Of a DNA stretch of 30,232 nucleotides, positions 15,988-24,320 are shown one piece after another (position 1 is the first letter of the stretch; each line of letters starts with the position of its first letter). A program made the translations under genes and the position numbers. The DNA lies in assembly GCA_934692455.1 (NCBI GenBank), contig CAKUTY010000003.1, positions 1 to 30,232 of the forward strand, in the 5' to 3' direction. The notes under the pieces are model-generated. The model was given only the letters and a program-made list of their open reading frames with translations. It was not told the origin of the DNA and ran no database searches. This DNA is from an uncultured Erysipelotrichaceae bacterium. GTDB taxonomy: Bacteria; Bacillota_I; Bacilli_A; Erysipelotrichales; Erysipelotrichaceae.

Positions 15988-16770
15988 TTAAATTAAACCC
16001 CACTTAGCGAACTCTTCAAAGCCACCAAGTGAATTAATATACTCTTTTGCAATCTCTACAATCTCACTATAAGGTCTACCATCAATAGTTTCATCACCAA
16101 TAGCACAACATAAGGTAACTGGCTTATTTAGTTCTTGTGCCTTTAAATGTGCATAGATATTAACACTCACATCAGCCTTAGACAAATCCTTGCCATGTAA
16201 ACCACCACCAGTAACACCATCACCCATGTCACTGCCTAATTTTCTATTAGTAGCCCCACTATCAACATTGTAGCCACCATCCCAATCACCTAAAGGATTT
16301 ACTTCACTATTTGGATATAATTCAAGAAGTTCATCGCTACTCGCTCTACTTTGGCAAATAATCAAACGATCACCACTCAATACATACTTACCATCACTTG
16401 GATATCTATTATAAATATCTCTAGCAATCTTAGACAACTTAACTTGTTCATCAGTAACTGGCATACCCCTGAAGATACCATTATCACCACATCTTACCTT
16501 ATCCTTTTGATTACCTGCTAGATGTTCATCTTGAGCAACCGCCACAATATCACATCTTACATTACCAGCAATTCTTGCCACAATACTCTCGATTTCCTTC
16601 TTTTCAAAAGCACAAGAAGTTTCCATGATAATATGACAATCACCATGACCAATCAGCACCTCAACCGCAACCTTTGGATTATCTTGCTTAGTATAAGCCA
16701 AATCAACAATAGCACCTGCGATTCTATCTGCCACCTTATCAGGATGACAGGGATTTACTTTTTCAAACAT
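15988..16770 (-). CDS. metK: Compact methionine adenosyltransferase (SAM synthetase)
   Basis: Makes SAM from methionine and ATP. Motifs in order: CHPDKVADRI (residues 8-17, the ATP-binding HPDK), VAQDEHLAGN then CGDNGIFRGMP (residues 94-103, the GDxGI motif), and SGATNRKLGSD with GVTGGGLHGKDLSKADVS (residues 171-202; normally GRK...DTYGG...HGGGAFSGKD). It is only 260 residues long against about 385-400 for usual MetK, mainly because the central region is missing, and the standard GRKIIVDTYGG is replaced. ATG 16770 is preferred: AGGAGGA lies 6 nt upstream and the frame further upstream is inside the riboswitch terminator. Control by a SAM-I riboswitch supports the assignment. Confidence 0.85.
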   Translation of the reverse strand: MFEKVNPCHPDKVADRIAGAIVDLAYTKQDNPKVAVEVLIGHGDCHIIMETSCAFEKKEIESIVARIAGNVRCDIVAVAQDEHLAGNQKDKVRCGDNGIFRGMPVTDEQVKLSKIARDIYNRYPSDGKYVLSGDRLIICQSRASSDELLELYPNSEVNPLGDWDGGYNVDSGATNRKLGSDMGDGVTGGGLHGKDLSKADVSVNIYAHLKAQELNKPVTLCCAIGDETIDGRPYSEIVEIAKEYINSLGGFEEFAKWGLI

Positions 16771-16794
16771 ATTTTTCCTCCTATTAGCCAAAAA

Positions 16795-16822
16795 GAGAAA
16801 AGAAAACCCATCGACTGATGGG
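16795..16822 (-). terminator. Riboswitch terminator upstream of metK
   Basis: CCCATCAGTCGATGGG followed by TTTTCTTTTC on the minus strand. Its 5' arm CCCATC can instead pair with GATGGG at 16840-16845, the visible antiterminator. SAM binding would favour the terminator. Confidence 0.8.
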
Positions 16823-16920
16823 CATAAAAACACATTCAACCCATCATACAAGCATTAGCACCATCTATATCTAGTGGTTGCTGAGGTTTCATAGAGCTTG
16901 TCTCTCCGCCTCTCTTTATG
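16823..16920 (-). promoter_or_regulatory. SAM-I (S-box) riboswitch aptamer
   Basis: The minus strand shows the S-box core in order: AAGAGAGGCGGAGAGAC, CTCTATGAAACC, TCAGCAACC, then GGTGCTAATGCTTG. P1 forms from CATAAA (16915-16920) and TTTATG (16823-16828), and P3 from ACCA/TGGT. The P2 loop CAAG (16897-16900) pairs with CTTG (16849-16852), the SAM-I pseudoknot; the canonical pair is CUGG/CCAG, so both sides changed together. Directly upstream of metK, it should shut off transcription when SAM is plentiful. Confidence 0.92.
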
Positions 16921-16942
16921 GACTAGTAATATGTTAACACAT

Positions 16943-16978
16943 GAAAAGAAAAAGATTTGATATAAAACATCAAATCTC
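16943..16978 (-). terminator. Terminator of the murQ/FAD operon
   Basis: AGATTTGAT and ATCAAATCT arms (16953-16961, 16969-16977) followed on the minus strand by TTTTTCTTTTC. It lies about 17 nt after the FAD oxidoreductase stop and isolates the metK riboswitch from the upstream operon. Confidence 0.75.
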
Positions 16979-16994
16979 TTCGTTTTAGTATGAA

Positions 16995-18158
16995 TTATTC
17001 AATTTCTTCAATAAATAATTTTTGACCATTTTCTTTTAATTTACTTTGAAGTAATTTAATATCTACATTCTTATTATCAACAAACATGCTAGCAGCTAAA
17101 CCAGCAGCCTCGCCACTAACCGCACAACAAGGAATAGCTCTTGTGATATCCCACATTTCATCATTAACATTGATGCATCTACCTGCTACAAACAGATTAT
17201 TTATGCTTGTTTCTATTGTTCTAAAGGGAAGTTCATAGACATACCCCCTTCTTCGCCAGTCCGCAATAAGTCCTATACTATCAGTATGTTTGTTGTTAAT
17301 GTCATCAAAGAGTACATTATAAGAGTTAACACACCTTGTCATCCTCATTTCAGGCATCATAGACAATGTAGTTACTTCAAAACTGCTATTCTGCTTCCTT
17401 CTATTATTGATATCCAATAAAGTCTGTTGATGCGACTCTAATATAAAACTAGTTTGATCATCATATGAACCACCAAAGAAACGGCTTTTAGTTAAAGGTT
17501 CTTCACTCTTTCGATCAGAATCAATCGAATTAGTCTTCTCAACAACACCAAGCTTATTCAACAGTAATTTGCCATCTTCCATGTAATAATACCAGCCAGC
17601 TACGATATTACCTTTCTGATAAACCCTTGTCTTCTCATTAACCAAATAAGCAAGCTTAGCATCGCCACTACAATCCACAAACGAAGCACCAAAAACTGTC
17701 TTTTCGCCCTCTAGCGTCTCTACACTAATTGAACTTATCAATCCCTTATTTATTGATGCCATTGTCAACAAAGCATCATAATAAACAGTTACATTATTCT
17801 CCAATAACAGTTTTTCTAATAATAAAGCGAAATAATTGGGATTATATTGAGCTTCAAAACGTTGATTAGCCTTTTCTTTTAAGTTTCCATCCTCAAGCCA
17901 AGCTTTTGGATATTTTCGTTGACAACCCATTTGAATCGACAATCTCAAAAGCTCTTCGCTAATTCCAAATGAAACTTGATGTCCAAGACCATCACATATA
18001 GGAAGATAAATAGCTATTAAACCAGATGTAGCTAAGCCACCAAGAACACACTGTTTCTCAATTAAAGCTACCTTTTTATTATCTCTAGCAGCACTTAAAG
18101 CACTCGCAACACCAGCTATACCACCACCTATTACAACTACATCAAAATGCTCATTCAT
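16995..18158 (-). CDS. FAD-dependent oxidoreductase (PF12831-like)
   Basis: 387 residues. The N-terminal dinucleotide fold VVIGGGIAGVASALSAARDN binds FAD, and QCVLGGLATSG with GLIAIYLPICDGLG follows, as in the FAD_oxidored (PF12831) family. Near the C-terminus, LFVAGRCINVNDEMWDITRAIP is the second FAD contact typical of this family. The substrate is unknown. It overlaps the end of murQ by 8 nt and is last in the MurNAc operon. An oxidoreductase is not part of the known MurNAc pathway, so this may be an added step on an imported sugar or peptide, or a passenger. Confidence 0.85.
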   Translation of the reverse strand: MNEHFDVVVIGGGIAGVASALSAARDNKKVALIEKQCVLGGLATSGLIAIYLPICDGLGHQVSFGISEELLRLSIQMGCQRKYPKAWLEDGNLKEKANQRFEAQYNPNYFALLLEKLLLENNVTVYYDALLTMASINKGLISSISVETLEGEKTVFGASFVDCSGDAKLAYLVNEKTRVYQKGNIVAGWYYYMEDGKLLLNKLGVVEKTNSIDSDRKSEEPLTKSRFFGGSYDDQTSFILESHQQTLLDINNRRKQNSSFEVTTLSMMPEMRMTRCVNSYNVLFDDINNKHTDSIGLIADWRRRGYVYELPFRTIETSINNLFVAGRCINVNDEMWDITRAIPCCAVSGEAAGLAASMFVDNKNVDIKLLQSKLKENGQKLFIEEIE

Positions 18159-19047
18159 GTTCTACTGCTTTTCTTACAAAGCCACCAGCACTAGCTAACT
18201 TTTCTTTTGCGGTATCTAAATCAACATTCAAAAGAATCATAACAATAGCTTCCTTACAATGATTATTAGAAATCTTTAAAGCTTCATCAGCCTTTTCCCA
18301 ATCACAATCAGTTGCTGCCATAACAATTTGTCTACATCTTTCTACAAGCTTTTCATTAGTAGCCATAACATCTACCATTAGATTCTTATACACTTTGCCA
18401 AGACTAACCATTGAAGCTGTTGATAACATATTAATGATTACCTTTTGGCAAGTTCCTGATTTAAGTCTTGTAGAACCAGTTAATACTTCAGGACCAGCAC
18501 TAACCTCAATTGGATAATCAACCATCGCGCCAATCTTAGTATTCAAATTACAACATACACAAGCTGTCTTAGCACCAATCTCTTTAGCATACTCAATACC
18601 ACCAATAACATATGGTGTTCTTCCAGATGCTGCTACACCAACAAGTAAGTCCTTACTAGTAAAATTATTATTCTTTAAATCTTCTACACACAATTCTTTC
18701 TTATCTTCCGCGCCTTCAACAGCCTTAACAATAGCGCCATAGCCACCAGCAATTAAGCCTAAGAACTCATATGTACAACTAAATGTTGGACCACATTCTA
18801 CTGCATCGATAATACCTGTTCTACCCGAAGTTCCAGCTCCAACATAGATAACGCGACCACCATTTTTCAAAGCTACAATCATAGCCTCAACTACTTTTTC
18901 AATTTGTGGTAAAGCTTTCTTTACTCCTGCTACAACATTTAAATCCTCTTCATTCATAATCTTTAGGATGTCCATTGTAGAAAGTAAATCCAAATCCTTT
19001 GTCTTTTCATTTCTTTGTTCAGTACCTAAATTTTTAATATCCACCAT
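18151..19047 (-). CDS. murQ: N-acetylmuramic acid 6-phosphate etherase
   Basis: 298 residues. Cleaves the D-lactyl ether of MurNAc-6-P to give GlcNAc-6-P and lactate in the cytoplasm. The start (LGTEQRNEKTKDLDLLSTMDIL), the SIS fold with VIYVGAGTSGRTGIIDAVECGPTF (catalytic Glu about 83), AVEGAEDKKE (second acidic residue), and AASGRTPYVIGGI are diagnostic. Length is standard. GGGAGG lies about 10 nt before the ATG. It sits between a DUF3284 gene and the FAD gene, downstream of mupG and EIIA, with murP about 3 kb away on the same strand. Confidence 0.97.
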   Translation of the reverse strand: MVDIKNLGTEQRNEKTKDLDLLSTMDILKIMNEEDLNVVAGVKKALPQIEKVVEAMIVALKNGGRVIYVGAGTSGRTGIIDAVECGPTFSCTYEFLGLIAGGYGAIVKAVEGAEDKKELCVEDLKNNNFTSKDLLVGVAASGRTPYVIGGIEYAKEIGAKTACVCCNLNTKIGAMVDYPIEVSAGPEVLTGSTRLKSGTCQKVIINMLSTASMVSLGKVYKNLMVDVMATNEKLVERCRQIVMAATDCDWEKADEALKISNNHCKEAIVMILLNVDLDTAKEKLASAGGFVRKAVEHE

Positions 19048-19048
19048 C

Positions 19049-19495
19049 TTATTTTTCCTCCCTGTGATTCTTTATATATGTGGTTGTTAATTCAATATTG
19101 TTAAAAATTCTTCTCTTCAAAGCCTTTTCATCAAACTTACGCTTCAAAGTCCCAAGTTTATTCCCTATCGTATCCTTTTTATAATTATTTTCTTCAGAAT
19201 AAGTTACATAGTTCTTTCCATCCTTAGATGAAAAATCATAATAATATAAACACTTTGTATCCTTAGTTTCATATTCCATAATAAAATATTTATCTTCAAT
19301 CAAAGGGCCTACACTCATGGAAATAATCGCTTCTCTTTTCTTAAAAGGAACTATCTTTTCATAATGATATCCATCTAACAAATCTTTTAAAGACACCTCT
19401 TTATTTGTAGACTTCTTAATATCTTTTATCGTAATATCACACAAATGTTTGAAGTATTCCTTTGGCATCACACCAATTTCTGCTGTTACTTTCAT
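19049..19495 (-). CDS. DUF3284 family protein
   Basis: 148 residues resembling DUF3284 (START/SRPBCC-like) proteins that travel with PTS operons. Supporting features are the start MKVTAEIGVMPKEYFKHLCD, the YHYEK..FKKREAIISM strand pattern and a basic C-terminus (KRRIFNNIELTTTYIKNH). No enzyme motif is seen and no signal peptide. It overlaps mupG by 4 nt (ATGA) and lies 1 nt before murQ, so it is translated with them. Function unknown; a small-molecule binding or regulatory role is a guess. Confidence 0.65.
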   Translation of the reverse strand: MKVTAEIGVMPKEYFKHLCDITIKDIKKSTNKEVSLKDLLDGYHYEKIVPFKKREAIISMSVGPLIEDKYFIMEYETKDTKCLYYYDFSSKDGKNYVTYSEENNYKKDTIGNKLGTLKRKFDEKALKRRIFNNIELTTTYIKNHREEK

Positions 19496-20616
19496 AATTC
19501 CCTCACAAAACGATATTTAATACCTTCTTTAAATCTTCTAAGCTTAATTAAATCTTGCATATCAACAATTTCGCCAACAACATTACAAGATGCTTTCTCA
19601 CATTTATCCTCTAATACAACTTGAAGTTCACCAGAATACCTCTTATTAAGCAAGTTATCTATAGTTATATAAGCCTTCCTACGCAAAATGGTATTATTTG
19701 GTTCAATCTCCTTAGAAAACTCTGCCATTTGTCTAGAAGACAGAGATCTTAATAAGTAATATGGGGAATCCAATCTAAATTCATGTTCCTTAAGGATGAT
19801 TTCCTCTTCCTCTTTTGTCGTTACATTAAATACACGAACCTTTATATCCTCAACATCATTAAGCTCTTTACATAAACCATTTAACGTATCATCAATCACT
19901 TTAAATTCATTTTCGCTAAACCACTCATCAGCTAACATAAAAGCATTTAAATTATGATTTATATATAAGTCACAAATTATATCTTCCAGCCCCATATTTC
20001 TATGTTTCTCTAAAGTACATAAGCATTGATATAAAGGAGGTCTAGGACTTGAATGTGATGGAATACAATAATAGATAGGAATATTATATTTTCTTATATA
20101 AGCATCTTGTTTAAGCGCAAACATTTCATCCAATCCTGTTTCTTCTCTAACATAGAAATTATGACAAGCCCTTATTTGAATATTATTGTCAATATTTTTT
20201 AATTTATCTACTTGTTCAATAAACTCTTTTTCATTAAAGATTGAAGCGTTTAACACAAAACCCTTTAAATTTAATCTTTTATATAAAGTTCTTACATCAT
20301 CAATCAAATAACCATAATCCAATCTAATAAAATCGATTTCGCTTTCTTTTAATAGTTGAATTATCAATTCACTATTTAAAACATCGCAAATATAGTTTCC
20401 ACCAACATCAACCGTTAGCTCTAAATTATATTTTTTTCTTTCTTTAGAAATATATTTCAACGCTTGAAGCTGCGTCTTCAAAGAAAGCTCTGGCAAATGA
20501 ATGGTTGTAAAAACTTCGTTATAAGAATACTTATTAGCAAGTTCTAATGTTGAATTAACTTTATCAACATATTCTTTATCCAGTTTATTTGGATAGATTG
20601 CAAGACATTTAATCAT
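19492..20616 (-). CDS. mupG: 6-phospho-N-acetylmuramidase (MupG, DUF871)
   Basis: 374 residues: an N-terminal TIM-barrel (about 1-230) and a smaller C-terminal domain. MupG of S. aureus splits MurNAc-6-P-GlcNAc into MurNAc-6-P and GlcNAc. Family marks seen: FTTIHLPEL near the start, ELTVDVGG, FIRLDYG, ACHNFYVREETGLDEMFA, and the PRPPLYQCLCTLEKHR segment (usually GPLYEGLPTLEKHR). Its start codon overlaps the EIIA stop by 1 nt and there is little Shine-Dalgarno, so it is likely coupled to EIIA translation. It sits between EIIA and DUF3284/murQ, completing a muropeptide route. Confidence 0.93.
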   Translation of the reverse strand: MIKCLAIYPNKLDKEYVDKVNSTLELANKYSYNEVFTTIHLPELSLKTQLQALKYISKERKKYNLELTVDVGGNYICDVLNSELIIQLLKESEIDFIRLDYGYLIDDVRTLYKRLNLKGFVLNASIFNEKEFIEQVDKLKNIDNNIQIRACHNFYVREETGLDEMFALKQDAYIRKYNIPIYYCIPSHSSPRPPLYQCLCTLEKHRNMGLEDIICDLYINHNLNAFMLADEWFSENEFKVIDDTLNGLCKELNDVEDIKVRVFNVTTKEEEEIILKEHEFRLDSPYYLLRSLSSRQMAEFSKEIEPNNTILRRKAYITIDNLLNKRYSGELQVVLEDKCEKASCNVVGEIVDMQDLIKLRRFKEGIKYRFVREL

Positions 20617-21068
20617 TATGCAACCGCCAATTTAGCCATAGCTTCTAGATGATCAACATCACATTCATTCTTCAAATCAACTACTTTTTCTCCATTTAAA
20701 AACACAACCGCAATCGCATCACTACCTGTTTTTTTAATCAGTTTTTTAACATCAGTCTTAACCAATTTATCACCGACTTCTACCCTATCGCCAACCTTAA
20801 CCAAAGTTTTATTTAAACCTACGATGTTGTAAGTTTCGGCTCCAATATGAATCATCATTTGAACGCCATTATCACCAACCATACAAATCGCATGTCCAGT
20901 TGGATAAACTACTGTTATTTCTCCAGAAAACGGCGCAACCAAAACATTATCCTTTAAATTAAGCACAAAGCCATCGCCCAATGTACCATCAGAAATTACT
21001 TCATCAGGAAAAGTTTCTAACTTAGCAACCCTTCCATCGCCAATACTCAATAATTCAACTTCTTTCAT
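20616..21068 (-). CDS. PTS EIIA component, glucose family
   Basis: About 150 residues. A single-domain glucose-type EIIA; MMIHIG contains the phosphoryl-accepting His (canonical L-I-H-I-G) and GHAI contains the supporting His. It should take phosphate from HPr and give it to the IIB domain of MurP, which lacks its own EIIA, as in MurNAc PTS systems. Two adjacent ATGs exist (21071, 21068); AAGGAG is 3 nt before the first and 6 nt before the second, so 21068 is preferred. Its start overlaps the HAD stop. Confidence 0.93.
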   Translation of the reverse strand: MKEVELLSIGDGRVAKLETFPDEVISDGTLGDGFVLNLKDNVLVAPFSGEITVVYPTGHAICMVGDNGVQMMIHIGAETYNIVGLNKTLVKVGDRVEVGDKLVKTDVKKLIKKTGSDAIAVVFLNGEKVVDLKNECDVDHLEAMAKLAVA

Positions 21069-21877
21069 CATCTACTCCTTAGATACTCTATAGCATCTTT
21101 TATTGCGTTATTATGACAATCATCAGTAACATACTCACAAATATTTTTAACTTCATCTACTGCATTCTTAGGACAAATCGCAATATCCGCCATCTTCAGC
21201 ATCTCGATATCGTTATAATGATCACCTATACATATCAATGTTTTATTATCTAAGCTATATTCCTCAATAACTCTCTTAATGCCAAGATCCTTACCTGAGA
21301 ATAAATCGAACATTTCTAGATATATATCGGCACTTCTAGCAGATTTTAAATGATATAAATATTCATTATCTTTAATCACATCAAGTATAGAATCAATATC
21401 TTCTTTCAAAGCTAAAATTGCACACTTTAGTATTCTTTTATCCATAAGCTCATCATAAGAAATCAAATCCCTTTTAAAATCAAGAACCCAAGCATCCCTT
21501 TCATCATTAGTGATAATCTTATATGTATCAAATTCATCTAATGCTGTCATCATTAAATTTTTATTACTCAAGATAAGCTTATAAACGAATTCTTTGGCCT
21601 CATTACTTATAAAATTAATAAATAAATACTCTTGTTTATCAAAATCATAGACAGCGGCACCATTAGATTCAACCAAAGGCATATTGATATTTATATCCAC
21701 AAAAGTTTTTAATATCGAATTATGGCTTCTACCACTGGCCACTCCAAATAAACCGCCATTTTTCACAAAATCATTAATCGCATCTTTGTTTTCCTTTGAA
21801 ACATAAGCTTTCCTGCCTATAGAATAGGTTGCCGTTCCATCTACATCACTATAAATTATCAAATTGTCAAAACGCAT
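21068..21877 (-). CDS. HAD superfamily hydrolase, Cof type
   Basis: 269 residues. Motif I is IYSDVDGT (nucleophile Asp), motif II is GVASGR, and the C-terminal motif IV is GDHYNDIEML; the Cof-type cap lies between. Such enzymes dephosphorylate sugar phosphates or cofactors. In this operon a phosphosugar (GlcNAc-6-P, MurNAc-6-P) is plausible, unproven. ATG 21877 is chosen because GGAG lies 7 nt before it; the ATG at 21889 has no ribosome site and overlaps that GGAG. First gene of the HAD-EIIA-mupG-DUF3284-murQ-FAD operon. Confidence 0.88.
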   Translation of the reverse strand: MRFDNLIIYSDVDGTATYSIGRKAYVSKENKDAINDFVKNGGLFGVASGRSHNSILKTFVDININMPLVESNGAAVYDFDKQEYLFINFISNEAKEFVYKLILSNKNLMMTALDEFDTYKIITNDERDAWVLDFKRDLISYDELMDKRILKCAILALKEDIDSILDVIKDNEYLYHLKSARSADIYLEMFDLFSGKDLGIKRVIEEYSLDNKTLICIGDHYNDIEMLKMADIAICPKNAVDEVKNICEYVTDDCHNNAIKDAIEYLRSR

Positions 21878-21922
21878 CTTTTTCTCCATTTATAAATCAA
21901 TAATATCAAGATGCAAAAACAA

Positions 21923-21963
21923 GTAAATGACTATAAAGTTTATATTTTTAACATTTTCGAAAT
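21923..21963 (-). promoter_or_regulatory. Shared promoter/operator element E1 (HAD-murQ operon)
   Basis: 41 nt matching element E2 (24964-25004) at 35 positions, including the identical 18-nt block TTTCGAAAATGTTAAAAA. The -10-like TATAGT (21930-21935) lies at its downstream end, and no consensus -35 is seen, as expected for an activator-dependent promoter. It lies 46 nt before the HAD start. Confidence 0.65.
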
Positions 21964-22006
21964 TAAAAAGTAATCCTCTAATTCATAAGTTTTAAAGGAT
22001 TACTTT
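21961..22006 (-). terminator. Terminator of murP
   Basis: AAAGTAATCCT and AGGATTACTTT arms (21996-22006, 21968-21978), then a T-rich run on the minus strand. It lies 24 nt after the murP stop and separates murP from the HAD-murQ operon. Confidence 0.75.
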
Positions 22007-22029
22007 CATAAATTATCTTAAGCTATTTA

Positions 22030-23391
22030 CTAGTCCCTAAACGCATCCAAAGCTTTATCCTTAACACCAACACCAATAGTAATGATGAAAGCAGCAACAA
22101 CAGATACCAAATAAGCCAAGTAATACGCTAGAGGTCTTGTATTAACAATACCACCAAGGATACCAGAAACATTCATAGTAATTGCACCTTGTCCTGGGAA
22201 CATACCTAGAACACAACCACCTACAAAGGCGCCAGCACAAGCACAAATGAATGGACGTCCAAGTGGTAATGATACACCAAAGATCAATGGCTCACCTATA
22301 CCTAAGATACCAGCAGGAAGACCACCGATACAAGCTTCCTTCAAACCTTTTTCTTTCTTATATTTAACAAGTAAAGCTAGAGCAGCACCTACTTGACCAC
22401 CACCAGCTAGAGAACAACAAGAGTAAATTGGTGTATAGCCAAGAGTTTCAATGAAAGTAGTATGAACTGGAGACAAACCATGGTGCATACCAGTCATAAC
22501 TAAAGGTAAGAAGAAAGCGGCAATAATACCATATGCGAATGGTCCAACATTATCTAGCAACCACAAGAAGCCATTAGTAATACCATCAGAAATTAAACCA
22601 GCAACAGGTTGAATTACATAGATTACAAGTAAACCAACCACAACAATTGAAACAATTGGTGGTACATGAATCTTCAATGCATCTGGACAATGCTTCTTAA
22701 CTTTTCTTTCAACCAAGGCGATTAGAATACCAGCGGCCAAAGCAGCCAAAGTGCCACCACGACCATTAACGATAGTCTCACCAAATAAACCAGGTTTACC
22801 AGCCAAGCCACCAAGATTAATAATGATACCACCTGCAACCAAACCTAAGTATGGGTTACCACCCATTACCTTAGCAGCACTGGCTGCAACTGCGATATTC
22901 AAGTATGTAAAGAAAGTACTAGCTAATACTTGTAAAGCCAACATGAATGTTGAATCATTTGGATTAAATAAGGTAATTCCAGGATTAACATTCCAAATAG
23001 CCTTGAAAATATTCATTACACCAAAGATCAAGCCTGCTCCTGCAAACACTGGAATTAATGGTGTAAATACTTTAGCGAAAATTGAGAAAATACCTTTTGC
23101 GTCCTTCTTAGTCATCACAGCCTCTGTATTAACAGTAAGCTTAATGCCAGGCATACTCTTAATTTCTTCACATGCTGTATCGGCGACACCTGGACCAACG
23201 ATGATTTGTGGTTCATTATCTGTACCAGCAATTCTCATGACACCCTTAATAGCCTTAAGAGCACCTTTGTCAACCTTTGTGGGATCTTTGACAACTGTTC
23301 TTAAACGAGTCATACAGTTTTCAATGGAAACCACATTCTCAGCTCCACCCAAACCTTCAACGATTAAAGTGGCAAGTGATTTTTCACTCAT
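22030..23391 (-). CDS. murP: PTS EIIBC, N-acetylmuramic acid/muropeptide type
   Basis: 453 residues. An N-terminal IIB domain (about 1-90) has the phospho-Cys in SIENCMTRLRTV, and the IIC domain (about 110-450) has about 8-10 membrane segments with the substrate-region sequences GMHHGLSPVHTTFIETLGY and GEPLIFGVSLPLGRPF. The family (sucrose/MurNAc branch of the glucose superfamily) transports and phosphorylates MurNAc or MurNAc-GlcNAc. The nearby mupG and murQ support that substrate. It lacks IIA; a separate EIIA is in the next operon. GGGGAGGAT lies upstream. It has its own promoter with a cre site and a terminator. Confidence 0.93.
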   Translation of the reverse strand: MSEKSLATLIVEGLGGAENVVSIENCMTRLRTVVKDPTKVDKGALKAIKGVMRIAGTDNEPQIIVGPGVADTACEEIKSMPGIKLTVNTEAVMTKKDAKGIFSIFAKVFTPLIPVFAGAGLIFGVMNIFKAIWNVNPGITLFNPNDSTFMLALQVLASTFFTYLNIAVAASAAKVMGGNPYLGLVAGGIIINLGGLAGKPGLFGETIVNGRGGTLAALAAGILIALVERKVKKHCPDALKIHVPPIVSIVVVGLLVIYVIQPVAGLISDGITNGFLWLLDNVGPFAYGIIAAFFLPLVMTGMHHGLSPVHTTFIETLGYTPIYSCCSLAGGGQVGAALALLVKYKKEKGLKEACIGGLPAGILGIGEPLIFGVSLPLGRPFICACAGAFVGGCVLGMFPGQGAITMNVSGILGGIVNTRPLAYYLAYLVSVVAAFIITIGVGVKDKALDAFRD

Positions 23392-23448
23392 AATAATCCT
23401 CCCCTTGAGTAAAAATTGCTGTTTTTATAAAAGAGGCAGCATCTCTTT

Positions 23449-23464
23449 TTGGAACCGCTTTCAT
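23449..23464 (-). promoter_or_regulatory. cre site (CcpA) at the murP promoter
   Basis: ATGAAAGCGGTTCCAA on the minus strand fits WTGNAARCGNWWWCAW at 15 of 16 positions. It overlaps the last bases of the -10 and covers the transcription start, a repressing position. Carbon catabolite repression of murP is predicted. Confidence 0.7.
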
Positions 23465-23491
23465 TATAGATTTCATTATTTTTAACAAAAA
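23463..23491 (-). promoter_or_regulatory. murP promoter with partial shared element E3
   Basis: TATAAT (23463-23468) with no good -35. TTTTTGTTAAAAATA upstream shares TGTTAAAAATA with element E1, at almost the same distance (10 vs 9-10 nt) from the -10. It starts 72 nt before murP. Confidence 0.5.
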
Positions 23492-23515
23492 TGGCTACGC
23501 CGATAAAAAATTTAT

Positions 23516-24286
23516 CTATTTCGAAACAGTATACATTTTCCTAAATTTGTTAGGAGACATGCCTACCATGTTCTTAAAAGCCCTAGAAAAAGCATAGACA
23601 CTATCATATCCACACTCAATCGCAATCTCACCAATATTTAGATTTTCATCACTTATAAGTAACTCTTTAGCTCTATGCATACGCATTTCTTCGATATATT
23701 CAAGAGGAGAAAAATGATACTTCTCTTTAAATAGACGACGAAAATAAACTTCGGAAATATTAGCTTTCTTAGCCACCTCGCACATCTTAATTTCCTTATA
23801 AACATTCTCTCTAATATATTGTTCACAAGGCTTTATAATGTCATATTTATGATCATAATGGCCATACCCATTAAGCCTTGCGGTAATATCATATAGTTCA
23901 CTTAAACCCATAAGTTCTCTTGATTCAAGATTGTATAAATATCTTTTTTCCATCTTTAGAAAATTCTTATAAAAAGTATTACTCTCAAAACAATCTATAC
24001 TATAGACTTCATCAAAGAAACCGTCATCTAATTCAAAATCAATGATTGGAAAAATATTATCTGCATTAATATGAAAATCATAGGTGCAATTCTTAGGAAC
24101 TAAAATAACATGTTTCTGATCACATTTATATTTCTTGTCACCATAAATAAACATAGCGCTTCCTTGTATACAAAATATAAAACCATAGTGTGGTCTCTTT
24201 TCAATATGTTTATTCACACCTTCTTTATAGGTCTTAAACTGAAACCTAGTAATACTATGAAATCTTAATTTTTCTAACACTTCCAT
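23516..24286 (-). CDS. AraC family transcriptional regulator
   Basis: 256 residues. N-terminal cupin-like sensor (RPHYGFIFCIQGSAMFIYGD about residues 31-50) and a C-terminal pair of HTH motifs (KMCEVAKKANISEVYFRRLF, then LNIGEIAIECGYDSVYAFSR and FKNMVGMSPNKFRKM). Likely senses a MurNAc-pathway sugar and activates the linked promoters. GAGGTGA precedes the ATG. It follows the acetyltransferase gene by 34 nt, so both probably share the promoter at element E2; murP follows with its own promoter. It is the only regulator in this neighbourhood. Confidence 0.93.
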   Translation of the reverse strand: MEVLEKLRFHSITRFQFKTYKEGVNKHIEKRPHYGFIFCIQGSAMFIYGDKKYKCDQKHVILVPKNCTYDFHINADNIFPIIDFELDDGFFDEVYSIDCFESNTFYKNFLKMEKRYLYNLESRELMGLSELYDITARLNGYGHYDHKYDIIKPCEQYIRENVYKEIKMCEVAKKANISEVYFRRLFKEKYHFSPLEYIEEMRMHRAKELLISDENLNIGEIAIECGYDSVYAFSRAFKNMVGMSPNKFRKMYTVSK

Positions 24287-24320
24287 CTGCTCACCTCGTG
24301 AAAAAAAATTTATTTATATA

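Noticed and set aside
16771..16851. Extension of metK upstream to 16851
   Set aside because: The extension (beginning MYDGLNVFLCPSVDG) runs through the riboswitch terminator; the ATG at 16770 has AGGAGGA and begins the family homology.
2846..21877. Mycoplasma genetic code (TGA as Trp)
   Set aside because: TGA ends the MATE and HAD genes at the expected positions, and Trp is encoded by TGG in conserved motifs.
22751..23485. A 244-codon open frame on the plus strand
   Set aside because: It is antisense to murP, has no recognisable protein content (proline-rich shadow) and no ribosome site; murP has all family motifs.
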